Positions 1 to 9,936 of a stretch of DNA of 26,833 nt are shown here, in pieces. The first letter of the stretch is position 1. The number at the start of each line of letters is the position of its first letter. The position numbers and the translations under genes were made by a program. The notes beneath the pieces are model-generated. The model was not told the origin of the DNA and did no database searches. It was given only the letters and a program-made list of their open reading frames with translations. This DNA is from Blastocladiella britannica (lineage: Eukaryota; Blastocladiomycota; Blastocladiomycetes; Blastocladiales; Blastocladiaceae): assembly GCA_025349905.2 (NCBI GenBank), contig MU624722.1, forward strand, positions 1,680 to 28,512, read 5' to 3'.

Positions 1-51
1 TCTATTTTTCGATTTGATGGCCCCACATTTCGCTCATCTGAAAAATGGACG

Positions 52-1191
52 ATGCAGCTCGGACGGGCTCCCAAATCCGCCACCACGGTCAGCGGCACTA
101 GCAGCACCGCGATCTCTCGCTCAGCAATGGCCACCGCCGCTGCAGCCGCGCGCACCTCCCCACCCCGAGTAAAGGGCGTGTCACCATCCGCTCCTGCACC
201 ACAGGCACCACAGCCGACAATTCTCCTCAGCACCAAGCCCAAGCCGTCTGGCCAAAGTGGGTCTTCAAAGCCGACCGTGACGTTTGGAGCCAACCAAGCG
301 CAGTCGCCGCCCCCGGCGCTCCCGCCACCGTGGAGGTCGCGATCTGGAGAGGCACAGGGACCAAAGCCGGCTACTTATACCTCTGCCTTGGGATTGCCTT
401 CGCGGGACCCACCCACCACCGGAGCGGCTGCTGCCACCGCGAATGGATCCGCGATCAAGTATCCGCTTCCACCTCGGCCGCCGGTTATGCCGCCAGTACC
501 AGCGCCGGCACCCGCACCGGCGGCACAAGGGAGCAGCGTGCATCCCAGCCACGCAGCACCGTCAACGACGGCGGCGCCGGCCATGGCTCCTCCACCGACC
601 CCAAGTGCCGCGCCATCATCAAAGGCACCAGCAACAGCAGCAGCGAGCCGTCATGTGCCGGCAACCAAGCTCCAGGTCCCCTCAACGCCCAAGGCCACGG
701 CCGATGCGTTGGCGCTGAATGGCGGTGGAGTGCGTGGGCTGTTCACGCCCGCCTCATCTACCACCTCCTCCACCACTGGATCGACGACCGGCCATGGTGG
801 ACCGTCGTCCCTGTACTCGCCCGCGACGCTGGCCAAAGGCGAGGGCCTGTGGCTCGGGTCGTCCGAGGACGCGCTCCGGGGCAAAGTGCCGCCGCCATGG
901 GCCACTGATCCGATGCTGGGTCGTCGGGCGATTGACGCCGAGCTCGAGTGGTACTTTAAAGATGCGGTGACGAGTACGGTTGGGTTTGAGAGTGCGTTTT
1001 CCTTACCCTTTATCTTTTTTATGTGTTTGCTCACCAAAAATCTTTGAGCAGAGCATTTCAAGCAGCCAACGTCGCTTCGGAAACGGGTCCCACCCAAGCG
1101 TTTTGATCCGGCACACGCTTGGAGTAGCTTTGAGGCCGACAATGCCGCGTACTCGGCGTTTCTGGCCTTGCAGCAACAACAACAAGAATGA
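52..1191 (+). CDS. Pro/Ala/Ser-rich protein of unknown function, possibly 5'-partial
   Basis: Proposed model: join(52..991,1052..1191), about 359 aa from the ATG at 52. The 60-nt intron (donor GTGCGT at 992, acceptor GAGCAG at 1051) restores the frame and ends at TGA 1189-1191 after a short Gln run. Residues 1 to about 215 are low complexity, dominated by Pro, Ala, Ser and Thr, and look disordered. The last 120 residues are more ordinary, with motifs such as LYSPATLAKGEGLWLG, AELEWYFKDAV and KRFDPAHAWSSFEADN. I do not recognise the family. The same frame is open to base 1 with no stop, so the true start may lie outside the window or in an upstream exon. It converges on the REXO1-like gene with a 44-bp gap. 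Being coding is well supported by codon usage and the splice; the function is unknown. Confidence 0.7.
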
Positions 1192-1235
1192 TTACAAAAA
1201 AAAAAAACCGTGCTCTTATATTTTCCCTTCTTTTT

Positions 1236-3986
1236 TTACATTCTCAGGCTTGGATTTGCGATTTTCTTGCGCAAAATATCGAGGGGGGCTGTATATACAT
1301 GATCAGCGGAATCGAAATGAGAAAGAGAGAGAAAGAATAAACGGACCAATGGCATCTTCCAACGAGTCGTGGCCTTCGTCTCCTTTTTGCTGAATGAACC
1401 GACCGAGGAACTGGGCTGTGAGGGTTCGGAGCGCCCTTCGTCCTCCCTTAAAAGAAAGCACGAGTGCGTTATACGCGAACAAAAAAAAAACTGCAAAAAA
1501 AAAAAAAGGATAAAACGAACCGACGGCGTCTTGAACAGCATCGCCGTGTCCACAACTGTAGGATGAATGATCCGCAGCGCCTTGAAATCCGAGTCGAGCG
1601 AGTGGCCAACGATGATCGTATCTTGGTCAATGTACTGAAACACGAGCGCGCGCACTTCCTCGAGCGTGATGGTTGTGGATTTGAGTGACGTGATTCCACT
1701 GTATCATTTAAGGTGAGTAAAATTGATGCCCGATCTTTGAGAAAAAAAAATAATTTAAAGGTACCTGTAGCGCGTGTTGTAATCCAAGACCGCGCCTTTC
1801 GGCCTGACAAGCTCGTCCACCAGCACCGAATGATCGGCGCCGTCCACGAGCGACACCCGCGCCAGCTCGAGCCCGCACGTCGAGTACACCATTTCGCAGT
1901 CGAGCCCAACCACTCCTCGCCGCATCCCGGTCCCACCCGTACACGTCTCGGGCGTGACCGCAAACGCAATCTCAGCGTGCAAGTGCGCGAGTAACTTATC
2001 CCCACCGCGGTGCTCTTCCCACACGTGCGGCCCAACGTCGCACCCGGCATCGCCCATCTGGCCCTGGCAGCACTCGTGCAACCGCGTGCGTGTTCCCGAC
2101 ACTTGTTTGGTGGACAGCCGCATCGGATGGAACCTGCACTCGTTATAGAACGGGACCGACCCGTTGGTCATGTCCGGGAAGGGTGCGGGCGGGTCGCGGA
2201 TCTCGAACGCGCGGTCGCACCGCGCGCATTTCCGAGGCGCGCCCATGACCGCCGGGTTGCGCTCGGCGGCCGGAATAAACGCCTGGCACTTGTCGACCGT
2301 CGGATACCCGGCCGCGATCAGTTCCTCGGTGTCCGCGCACCACCAGAACGCGTCAGAGGCTAGCAGTGGTTTCAGGGCCGGGGGTGGTGGCGCCGCTACC
2401 ACTGCCACCACTTTGGGGGGCAATGGTTTTGCGGTTGGTTTGGTGGGTCCACTCGGCGGTTTCGCAACAGCAGCGGCAGGCTTCGGCGCCGACTTTGCGG
2501 GCGCCACGGATGAACGCGGTCCTGTCGCCGGAAGCGCGATTATCGGGACCACCGGCCGTTTCAACGGTGCTCCTGCGGGAGGTGGAGCAGTCGATGCGGG
2601 CGTCCCAGTCGAGTTGGCGGGCTTCGTCGTCAGTGACGGCCGGCGTGCGACAGGTGCAGAAGGTGCTTGAGCGCTGGATTTCGTGGTGGCCGAGGCGGTT
2701 GGTGCTGGCGCCGATCGCGTCGCTTTTGCCACGGTTGGCGACGGCGGTGGCGTACTCTGGCCCTTCACCGCCGCAGCTGCGGCCGCCGTCCGTTTCCTTG
2801 TGGCAGCGGTACCCCCCGTGGCCGCGACTTTGGCGGCCGGTGGGCTTCCGTCGTCCTCCTCCTCCACATCTTGCTGATCGCCATTCGAAGCGGCAGCGGC
2901 GGGAGCGCGGCGCTTACGCGTTGCCGGCGCTGGTTTGGCGGGTACCAGAGGAGACGCCGCCGCAGCTGCTGCCGCCGCGGCAACGCGCCGAGACGATCGC
3001 GTTTGCCGGCCAGAAGGTTCGTCGCCTTGCGAGTTGGAGGACCCGAGATCGGGGCTTTCCGCCAGCACATCTTCGTCGGCGGTGCGTCGGCGTTTCCGGG
3101 CGGCAGTGGCCGGCGAGCCGGTGGGCTCTTCCACCGCCGGGTGTTGCGGTGGCGGTGGGACGGCAATAACGGGGTTGATTGGTTCCGACGCCAACGACAA
3201 CGACGACGACGACGACGAATGTTGTGGGACGGTGCGGAGTAGCATGTTCATGATATCCATGCCGTCCATGGACCCGAGCGGGATCGGTTGCAGCGGCGGC
3301 GGGAGTGTGACCGGTCCCGAAGAATTGGTTCCAGACCCGTATGGCAACGGGAGCGCGATCGGGGAGCTGATGTTGCCGAGACCGTTCTCGGCATCCATTG
3401 GAGCCGTGGTCGTGGCCTCCGTCGTGGCAGTACCAGTCAAAATACTTGTCGGAACAGGACCAGAGTATGGCAACCCCGACGCGTACAGAGCCGACAGCGC
3501 CTCGGTCCCGAGCCCGGCAGGGAGTGACGGCCCGATTTGCGTGAGCCGCTGCAGCCAGTGGGTGATAACCGAGCAGTAGCCGTCTAAGTTGGACGCGCGC
3601 TTGACGGCCGCGGCTTCAATGACGCGTGCCACCGTGAGTGGGACTGCCGACAGGACCATAGGCGCGTACGATTTGGCTCGAAGTTGCGTGAGCACGGGCT
3701 GCACATACTTTTACGGTAAGGCCATAGTGAAAAATGGCTGTTTAAAATGGTATCGTACCGCAGCCAAAACGTGCATGGCGGCGCGGCGGTACGGAATCGA
3801 AATCGGGTGCTGTGGGTCGAGGTCTGGGTCGGCGACCGCGATGTGCGCCAGGTCCGGAAACCGAGTGGCGAGCAGGTACGATTTGTCCTTGACGAGGCAG
3901 TCCAGCACGGGTTTGGAGAGCACCGAGATATTGTTATTGCTATTGCTATTGCTATTGCTGCTGCTGGTATCGGCAGCGGCCGTCAT
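1236..3986 (-). CDS. REXO1: REXO1/Rex1-type DEDDh 3'-5' RNA exonuclease
   Basis: Model: complement(join(1236..1288,1347..1446,1521..1698,1765..3707,3759..3986)), 833 aa. All five exons join in phase. The C-terminal exonuclease domain has all DEDDh motifs: ExoI in GLDCEMV (D679, E681), ExoII in GHSLDSDF (D761), and ExoIII H809 with D814 in HDSLEDA. Before it lies the Cys/His-rich block typical of REXO1 (CARCDRAF, ECRFHPMR, HECCQGQMGDAGC), probably zinc-binding. Residues about 150-500 are a long disordered Ala/Pro/Ser/Thr linker with basic patches such as ARKRRR, which may act as nuclear signals. The N-terminus has an Asn/Ser run. Family members trim the 3' ends of nuclear RNAs such as 5S rRNA and tRNA. 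The start is the first in-frame ATG of the first exon, only 37 bp downstream of the DAD1 stop on the same strand. The family call is firm; the orthologue (REXO1 versus yeast Rex1/Rnh70) is less so. Confidence 0.9.
3936..3959 (+). repeat. Hexamer microsatellite (ATTGCT)x4
   Basis: Four perfect ATTGCT units lie inside the first exon of the REXO1-like gene. Read on the minus strand they encode alternating Ser and Asn near the protein N-terminus. The 6-bp unit keeps the frame, so length change would only add or remove residue pairs. Confidence 0.85.
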
Positions 3987-4023
3987 GATTAAGTACTTTA
4001 TTGAAAGAGAAAACGATATATAT

Positions 4024-4507
4024 TCAGCCCAGGAAATGGAAGGCGATGAACTGCAGGAGCACGGTGCCGACCAGGAAGTGGGCGAACCCGCTGTCCATGA
4101 ACATATTGTCAGTATCAAGTACTACACTGTCAACCCAAAAGTACATACCGCTGTGGGTTCCAGTCCGGAATCAGGTCCTTGTTGGCGGGGTTGGACTGCA
4201 TTCGCAGCGACACTTGCATTTTTTTTTAGAGGTCAGCGCGGCATGATCAACCTCAATCGAAAAAAAAAAAAAAAAAAAAATTACCCCCAAGAACAAACGA
4301 CGCGACCGCGTGCCCGAACCCGGCCAAGAACGCGTTGAACGGGTAGTTCCCCGCCACTAGCACGTACACGAACTGCGTGATGCCCGAGAACAGCAGGTAC
4401 GCCAGGTACATGTCAATCACTTTGAGCATGGGCGCGGTGGCCTTGGAGTAGCTGCGCCACAGCGCCTCGGTTGCGCCGGCAAGGGTCGGGGGGAGCTGGG
4501 TACTCAT
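4024..4507 (-). CDS. DAD1: DAD1/OST2 subunit of oligosaccharyltransferase
   Basis: Model: complement(join(4024..4090,4149..4212,4285..4507)), 117 aa (human DAD1 is 113 aa). It is a small ER membrane subunit of the complex that transfers the dolichol-linked glycan to Asn. Recognisable blocks are KVIDMYLAYLLFSGITQFVY, GNYPFNAFLAGF, VSLRMQSNPANKD (the LRIQINP.NK motif of DAD1) and the C-terminal GFAHFLVGTVLLQFIAFHFLG, giving three membrane segments and a lumenal/cytosolic loop. Intron 1 (4213..4284) contains a 21-nt homopolymer, and intron 2 is 4091..4148. The start is the first ATG. It is divergent from Sm-D2 with 47 bp between start codons, and tandem with the REXO1-like gene downstream. The phosphomannomutase in this window acts upstream in the same N-glycan pathway. 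Identification is secure. Confidence 0.95.
4260..4280 (+). repeat. 21-nt poly-A (poly-T in the DAD1 intron)
   Basis: An uninterrupted run of 21 A on the plus strand. It lies in DAD1 intron 1, where it reads as poly-U almost directly after the GUAA donor, so it is not a normal acceptor polypyrimidine tract. Length is likely to vary between individuals and to be error-prone in sequencing. Confidence 0.9.
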
Positions 4508-4554
4508 TTCTTTGACGTCCTCTTTGGTTTTGCACGATTAAAATATTCAAGAAA
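4508..4554. promoter_or_regulatory. 47-bp bidirectional promoter region, DAD1/Sm-D2
   Basis: Only 47 bp separate the divergent start codons of DAD1 (ATG at 4507, minus) and Sm-D2 (ATG at 4555, plus). Transcription of both genes must start within or very near this gap, or inside the neighbouring coding exons. It holds an AT-rich core (GATTAAAATATTC) next to the Sm-D2 start and no clear TATA box. The regulatory role is inferred from position only. Confidence 0.6.
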
Positions 4555-5043
4555 ATGGCAACGAAAGCAGCGTACGTTCCATGACCACAATATGCCCAAT
4601 ACCAGACTAAAAACCCAATATTTATTAGACAGGCAGCAGCCAAGATCAAGTCGGAAATGTCCGTCGACGAGCTGCGCGCGGCCGAGGAGCTGTCGTTCAA
4701 GACCGGCCCGCTGTCAGTGCTCTCGGCGGCCATGAAGAACAACAACCAGATCCTCATCAACTGCCGCAACAACCGCAAGCTGCTGGCGCGCGTCAAGGCG
4801 TTTGACCGTCACTGCAACATGGTTCTGGAGAGCGTGCGCGAGATCTGGTCCGAGGTGCCCAAAGCCGCGGTCGGGAAGCCCGCGGGAAAGCGGAAGCCGG
4901 TCACCAAGGACCGGTACATTTCAAAGATGTTTTTGCGCGGCGACTCTGTTATTTTGGGTATGCATTTTGTACTTTTAGGCCATTAGATTGGTTACTGACA
5001 CATACCATGCACTACAGTCGTGCGCAATACCGGGTCCGACTAA
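4555..5043 (+). CDS. SNRPD2: Small nuclear ribonucleoprotein Sm-D2
   Basis: Model: join(4555..4571,4629..4957,5018..5043), 123 aa. The product is a core Sm-ring protein of the U1, U2, U4 and U5 snRNPs. Diagnostic blocks are [27 protein letters not shown] (Sm1), NMVLE, and [16 protein letters not shown] (Sm2), followed by VVRNTGSD at the end. Exon 1 is a 17-nt microexon starting at ATG 4555. Joining it with the TTATTAG acceptor at 4628 gives [20 protein letters not shown], which matches the conserved K.KSEM..EEL entry of Sm-D2 better than starting at the internal ATG 4657. Introns are 57 and 60 nt. The gene converges on POLD1, with 57 bp between stop codons. Confidence 0.93.
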
Positions 5044-5100
5044 CCGACGAAATGCATAACGATTTTTTTTCATTTTTCATTTGGCACTCTTGGTACTCAT

Positions 5101-8100
5101 TCACCACTCGTACGAGAACCGTTCCAGCGCGTCCGTCGCATCTTTGGCGTCCTTCTGCGCCTTCTTGCGCATGTAAAAGATCGGGCAGTCGTTGGCCGAG
5201 CACAGCACGTCCAAGTGCAGCGACCCCTGGCACGTCTGGCACTGCGTCCACAGCCGCGCGTACCGTTCCTCGGCCCGGTTGGCCGCCGCAATCTGTTTTG
5301 CGTACAGCATGGGCAGTTTCTCGATGCAGTGGTCGCATACGGCCCGGGCAGCGGCCGCGGCGCCCTTGAGTGGAGCTCGGCACCCGAGACAGTGTACCGT
5401 CTTGACTGCAAACTTCATCAGGCCGCCTTGCGTGGGAGCTGCCACGATCACGGTGCGCGTGTGCTCTCCCGACACTATTTCCATGGTGTGAGTCAATCAG
5501 CTGCAAAAAAAAAAAAAAAAAAAAAAGGACAGAAAGAAGCGTACAAAGCTTGGCCTCGGTCTGCTCGCCCAAGATCGGTTCAAAGATGCGCAGCAGCGGC
5601 TTGGACAGCTGGTTCTCCAAGTAATACTTGGTATCGATCGGCAAGTTGTGTTCGAGCACATAGATCGGGTCCTCGGCCTTCTCGTACGCGGCGGCACCTT
5701 TCGACCCTTTCACAATGACGTAGGCGACACGATCGCCCAAGTTGGGCGCGGACCCGGCGTCGCGCTTACGCATGCGTTCCGCCAACTCCACGTGCGGCTG
5801 TTTTGCCGCGTAGTCGGCTTTGGCCAGGGCTTTGGAAATCACCAGCTGCGACAAGTCCACCTTGTTCTGGAGCAAGTCGGCGATGGTGCGTTTCACAAAC
5901 TCCACGGCCCCCGGCACGTCGCGCTCCACCAGGATCTTGCGCAGCGCTGTGTCAATCACGTGCGCGACCAGCGGTGCATTGTCGCGGCGCACCGTCTCAA
6001 TGCCCTTGGTGTCCATCTTGTCAAACTTGTCGGCGCGCGTCCAGTACAGGCCCGCGTACCGTTTCTTGTTGATGAGCAGGTATGGGAAGTACACCTTTTC
6101 AAACTCGAGCTGGATGGGGCGCACAAACTGCGTGGACACAAACTTGGCCGCCTCTTGGCCCAGTTCCATGGCCTTGGCCAGGTCCGCGACCCCAAACTTG
6201 ACCATGACCGAGTCGGTGTCACCGTAAATCACATGCGCGTTGGCCGGGTACCCGTTGGCGACCGTATACGTCTCCTCGACCACCTGTTTCGTCCTTTCAA
6301 TCATGACGCGGCCAAAGCCCGTCACCGACGACGAAATCTCCAAGCAGGGGAGTTTCCCGACGGTGGCGCCCGTGAACCCGTACACCGAGTTGGCCGAGAT
6401 CTTGAGCGCCAGCTGCCGGCCGTCCAGCACCGCGCGCTTGAACGGGTCCGTCTCCTTCTTCAGGTCCTGTTTGGCGCGTTTCCGCGCCGCCAGTAAGTCC
6501 TCGAGAATCACCGGCAGCAGTCCTTTACGGCGGTCGGCCTTGACGAACGCGTTGCCCGTCGGGGTCACCGTATAGTCCACGTCGGGCTTCAGCTGCAACG
6601 CGTCAATCACGTGCTTTTGGACCAGCGTCGTGTAGCACAGGTTGTGGGCCATCATGATGGACGGGTACAGCGATGCGAAATCCAGGGTGGCGATGGGCAC
6701 GTCGTAGTACCCGCGCTCGGGCTCAATGACCGTCGCGCCCTCGAACGTCTCGTCCACCGGCACCGCGTCGCCCGTCTTGAACGCCGGAATCACCAGCGCG
6801 TGGTGCTTGGCTTTACGGTACAGCTGCGAGACCACCTTGATCTGCTGCCCACGCGTCAACAGGTAGTTGAACGGCACACCCGTCACACGGGCCATTTCCG
6901 ACAAGTTGATCACGCACATGAGCTTGTCGAGCAGCCGCTGTGGGAGGTACGCGTCCTTGAGGCAGTACACGGCCAGCCGGCGCCGGGTTTCGGCGGTCCC
7001 GTTCTGCAGCTCGGTGATGATCGAGTGGTGTACGTCCTCCTTTTGCTCCCCCAAGAAATGCGCCGACACTGCGTTGAGCGAGTACGACCGCAACTTGTGC
7101 TCGCGCTGCATCAGCGGCAGCAAGTCGAGCATCAGCCGGCCGTCTAGCGTGACCGACTTGGAGTCGCGGGTCCCGAACGCGCGCGACGAAAACCGCGAGT
7201 CCTTGGCCTCGGACTTGACGTTTCCGAGTCGGCCCAAGTACGCGAACCGGTCGACTTTCAATTTCTCGGCCCGCTCCAGCAGGTACGTGAAATCAAAGTT
7301 GAGGATATTGTACCCGGTGACCAGGTCCGGGTCGGCGATGCGCACAAACTCTGCCCACGCGGCCAACATCTCGGCCTCGGTCGCAAACGACCGCACGTCC
7401 GACCCGATGATCGCCGAGCACGTGCCGAGCGTGAACACGTTGCGAATAAACGGCACCTTTTCGCCCTGCACCGTCACCATGTTGGCGATCTGAATGACCG
7501 GGTCGATCTGTGGGTCCGGGAAACACCCTTTGCGGCCCGCGCACTCGATATCGAACGACAGGATCCGCAGGGGCGCCATGTCCGCCCACTCGCCCACGGG
7601 CTCGTGCGCAACCACCGACGTGTACACCACGTCCACTTCGATCTGCGCGCCGTGTTGGCCGGCGTCGCGCGTCCCTCCACTCGTGCGACTGCCATGCGTC
7701 AGGGGTTGCCTAACCGAGTACGTTCCACGGGGCAGCGTCATCCACGCCATCCCCGCAATGTCCGCGTCAATCATGTACCGCAGAACGTGCGCCAAGTTGG
7801 ACTCGTACGTGAGCGACCCGAACGATAGGTGCTCGTGGCCGTCGATGCGCACGCCGCCCGACTCAAAGAACCGGCGCAATGTGGGTGTGTATTTTGGGTG
7901 CGCGAGCGTGATCTTGAGGTACCCCGTGGTGCGGTTGCCGTGAAAGTACATGATGGATTCCTTTTGCACGAGCTCGACGCCCAGCACATAGCCGTTCGGG
8001 TGGGGGCCCTTTTTATCTTGGTGGAGTGCGCGCTAATACACGTAGTGGTCAGATTAATCTAACTCAATATGGAAAGGATGTATGTACGCACATTCAACGA

Positions 8101-8761
8101 CCGCAAGAGATCCGGAATCAAGTGCGGCGCGAATCCGGTGGGCTCGGGCACGAAAAAGTACGGGAAGAAGCCGTGGACGTGGCACAGCACCGATTGGCCG
8201 GCGGCAGTGACCCCGTAGAACCGGAACGTTGGCAGCTGCGCGTGCGGTATCATGGGCGCGAGTTGAGCGGCATAGGGTAGCGTGAATCCGGCGGGAGCGG
8301 GCTCAGAGTACTCGTCGGCCTCGATTTGCTGGAAGACTGCATTTCATTTTTTTCAGCTAAAAGTTATATAACTCAAGGACACCATTGAAAGTACCAAGAT
8401 CGGAATGCATGGGATCCCAGGTGCCGGCGGGAAGGGGTTTGCGCGACCACAGCGTGGTCGGGTCCACGCGTTCGGCTACGGCCAGGGCTGTGGTGGACTG
8501 CGAGAGCGCCTCGAGTTCCGTCTCAAAGGCCGACGGCGCGACGGCTGTGGATGAAGATGACCCGGACGCGACGGCTCCAGTACCGGTACGGCGGCGCTTG
8601 GGACCGGTCGTTGTTGATGAAGATGGTGCAGCTGGTGCAGATGGTGGTGGAGCAGCGCGCTTGGTCGCTCCTCCCGCATTGGTGATGGCAGTTGGTGTGC
8701 TCATGGCGTTTTCGTCCTGAAATGCTAGTACTGGCACTGCCGGCGACGGTGCACTGGCCAT
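5101..8761 (-). CDS. POLD1: DNA polymerase delta catalytic subunit
   Basis: Model: complement(join(5101..5474,5545..8032,8092..8336,8395..8761)), about 1157 aa (human 1107). It is a family B replicative polymerase with a proofreading 3'-5' exonuclease. Exonuclease motifs are [10 protein letters not shown] (D365, E367), [10 protein letters not shown] and YCLKDAYLP. Polymerase motifs are [18 protein letters not shown] (A, near 655), [17 protein letters not shown] (B) and YGDTDSV (C, near 808). The tail has CysA (C1062, C1065, C1080, C1083) and CysB (C1112, C1115, C1125, C1130), the latter a [4Fe-4S] site in this family. The last intron (5475..5544) must use the AAATAG acceptor at 5475. The TTGCAG just after the poly-T run would lead into a stop. 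The start at 8761 has the better Kozak context (AAGAATGG); ATG 8704 is an alternative. Confidence 0.95.
5505..5526 (+). repeat. 22-nt poly-A (poly-T in the last POLD1 intron)
   Basis: A run of 22 A on the plus strand inside POLD1 intron 5475..5544. On the sense strand it is poly-U followed by GCAG, which looks like a strong acceptor. The frame nevertheless requires the AAATAG acceptor about 27 nt further on. The run is prone to slippage. Confidence 0.9.
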
Positions 8762-8847
8762 TCTTATTGAAGCGAGAATTCGGGTGGACCTTAGTTCGTT
8801 GAAAAAGAAATTCATTCAAGACGCGTGTGAGATGCATCAAAAAACAA

Positions 8848-9858
8848 TCAAATGCCAAACTTCTCCGCCAGAATGCGCATGGTATCCGCGGGCTCCTTGA
8901 CCGCATGCCCGGTAACGCTCTCGTGCACAAACAGCTCGTAGTCGTTCCCGCCCGGCATGTAGTTGTCCCCAAAGAAATGAATCTCCGTGAACCCTTCGTT
9001 GGCCAAGTGGCGCAGGCAGTACGTCTTGTCCCAGCCCGTCGGGAACACGTCAAACGAAATCTGCCCGCCAATCGAATACGTCAGGCCCAGGTCTGGGAAT
9101 GCCGCCCGCAGCGCTTCGATCATGGTCTTGCGCACATTGTGCACCTTGTCGTACGCAAAGAAATCGGCGCGTTCCGGGTGCGAGCAGTCGCGGCCGATCG
9201 GGGACACGTTGATCATGCCATTGCGGAATTCGATGAATGTGCCCCTATAAATCCATTTTGTCAGTATTTCGACATTTGCTGCTCAAAAGATAATTGTATG
9301 TACCGCTTGACTGGAATGTCCAGGTCGGCAATGTAGTGCAAGATGAACTTGACGAGCTCCTGGTACTTTTTCTCGCCGATCCATTCAATAAAGCTCTGTT
9401 ACTCCAAAAAAAAAAAAAAAAATTGTCAATGAGGACCAACAAAATGGCTGATAAACTGTTTACCTGCGACGCAAGCTTTTGGCCAAGTCGGAAGGCAGTG
9501 AGGCCGTTCTCCGAGAACCCAAAGTCAAAGAGGTCGAGGGCTGTTCTTGCTAATGGTGTTAGCGTATTGGCCACGGTTTTTACACAAAGGATACTGTCAG
9601 ACCATGGTCGCCAATCTGCTCGTGCTGCTTGGTCAGATCCGAGCCACCAACAAACCCAATCACGACACGTTTGCGCAGCCGCTCGAGCGTGGCCAGCATC
9701 TCGGGCGAGATGGTCTACATATTCTCCATATTGGTTAAACAAAAGTCGCTTTCCAGAATCAAAATATTGTAAATGACCTTGCGCGCAGGCGTCAGCGGGC
9801 CATCCACGTCAAACAGCACGATCGTCGAGGGCTTTTCCTTGTGGGACCAGTTGGACAT
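8848..9858 (-). CDS. PMM2: Phosphomannomutase (SEC53/PMM2 family)
   Basis: Model: complement(join(8848..9244,9304..9395,9464..9540,9603..9714,9778..9858)), 252 aa (human PMM2 246). It interconverts mannose-6-phosphate and mannose-1-phosphate in the cytosol for GDP-mannose and N-glycans. HAD motif I is [13 protein letters not shown] (nucleophile D17, general acid D19). Other family blocks are [55 protein letters not shown] and [14 protein letters not shown]. Position 21 is Pro where the family normally has Thr. Intron 2 (9541..9602) needs an unusual GTCTGA donor; it gives exactly the family spacing between QIG and the [12 protein letters not shown] block. All exon phases agree, and introns are 59-68 nt. 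It lies 86 bp upstream of POLD1 in tandem. Identification is secure. Confidence 0.94.
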
Positions 9859-9936
9859 TTTTTATTATGAAGCGCTTGAAAGAGAACAACACAAGAATGG
9901 TGGTGCCACGCTGGATGGTCCCACCTGAGAAAATAT

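Noticed and set aside
5475..5510. TTGCAG acceptor directly after the poly-T run in the last POLD1 intron
   Set aside because: None of the three phases gives the conserved POLD1 tail; two hit a stop at once. The AAATAG acceptor gives a perfect family match (KLLSGEHTR).
5648..6496. 282-codon plus-strand ORF opposite POLD1
   Set aside because: Antisense shadow of conserved polymerase motifs; His/Arg/Val-rich composition typical of reversed coding DNA.
8704..8704. Start of POLD1 at the internal ATG (MSTPTAITN)
   Set aside because: ATG 8761 is upstream, in frame and in stronger context. The N-terminus is not conserved, so 8704 remains possible.
9595..9602. GTATCC donor for PMM intron 2
   Set aside because: Its phase does not fit either available acceptor. 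The GTCTGA donor seven bases upstream restores frame and the exact family spacing.
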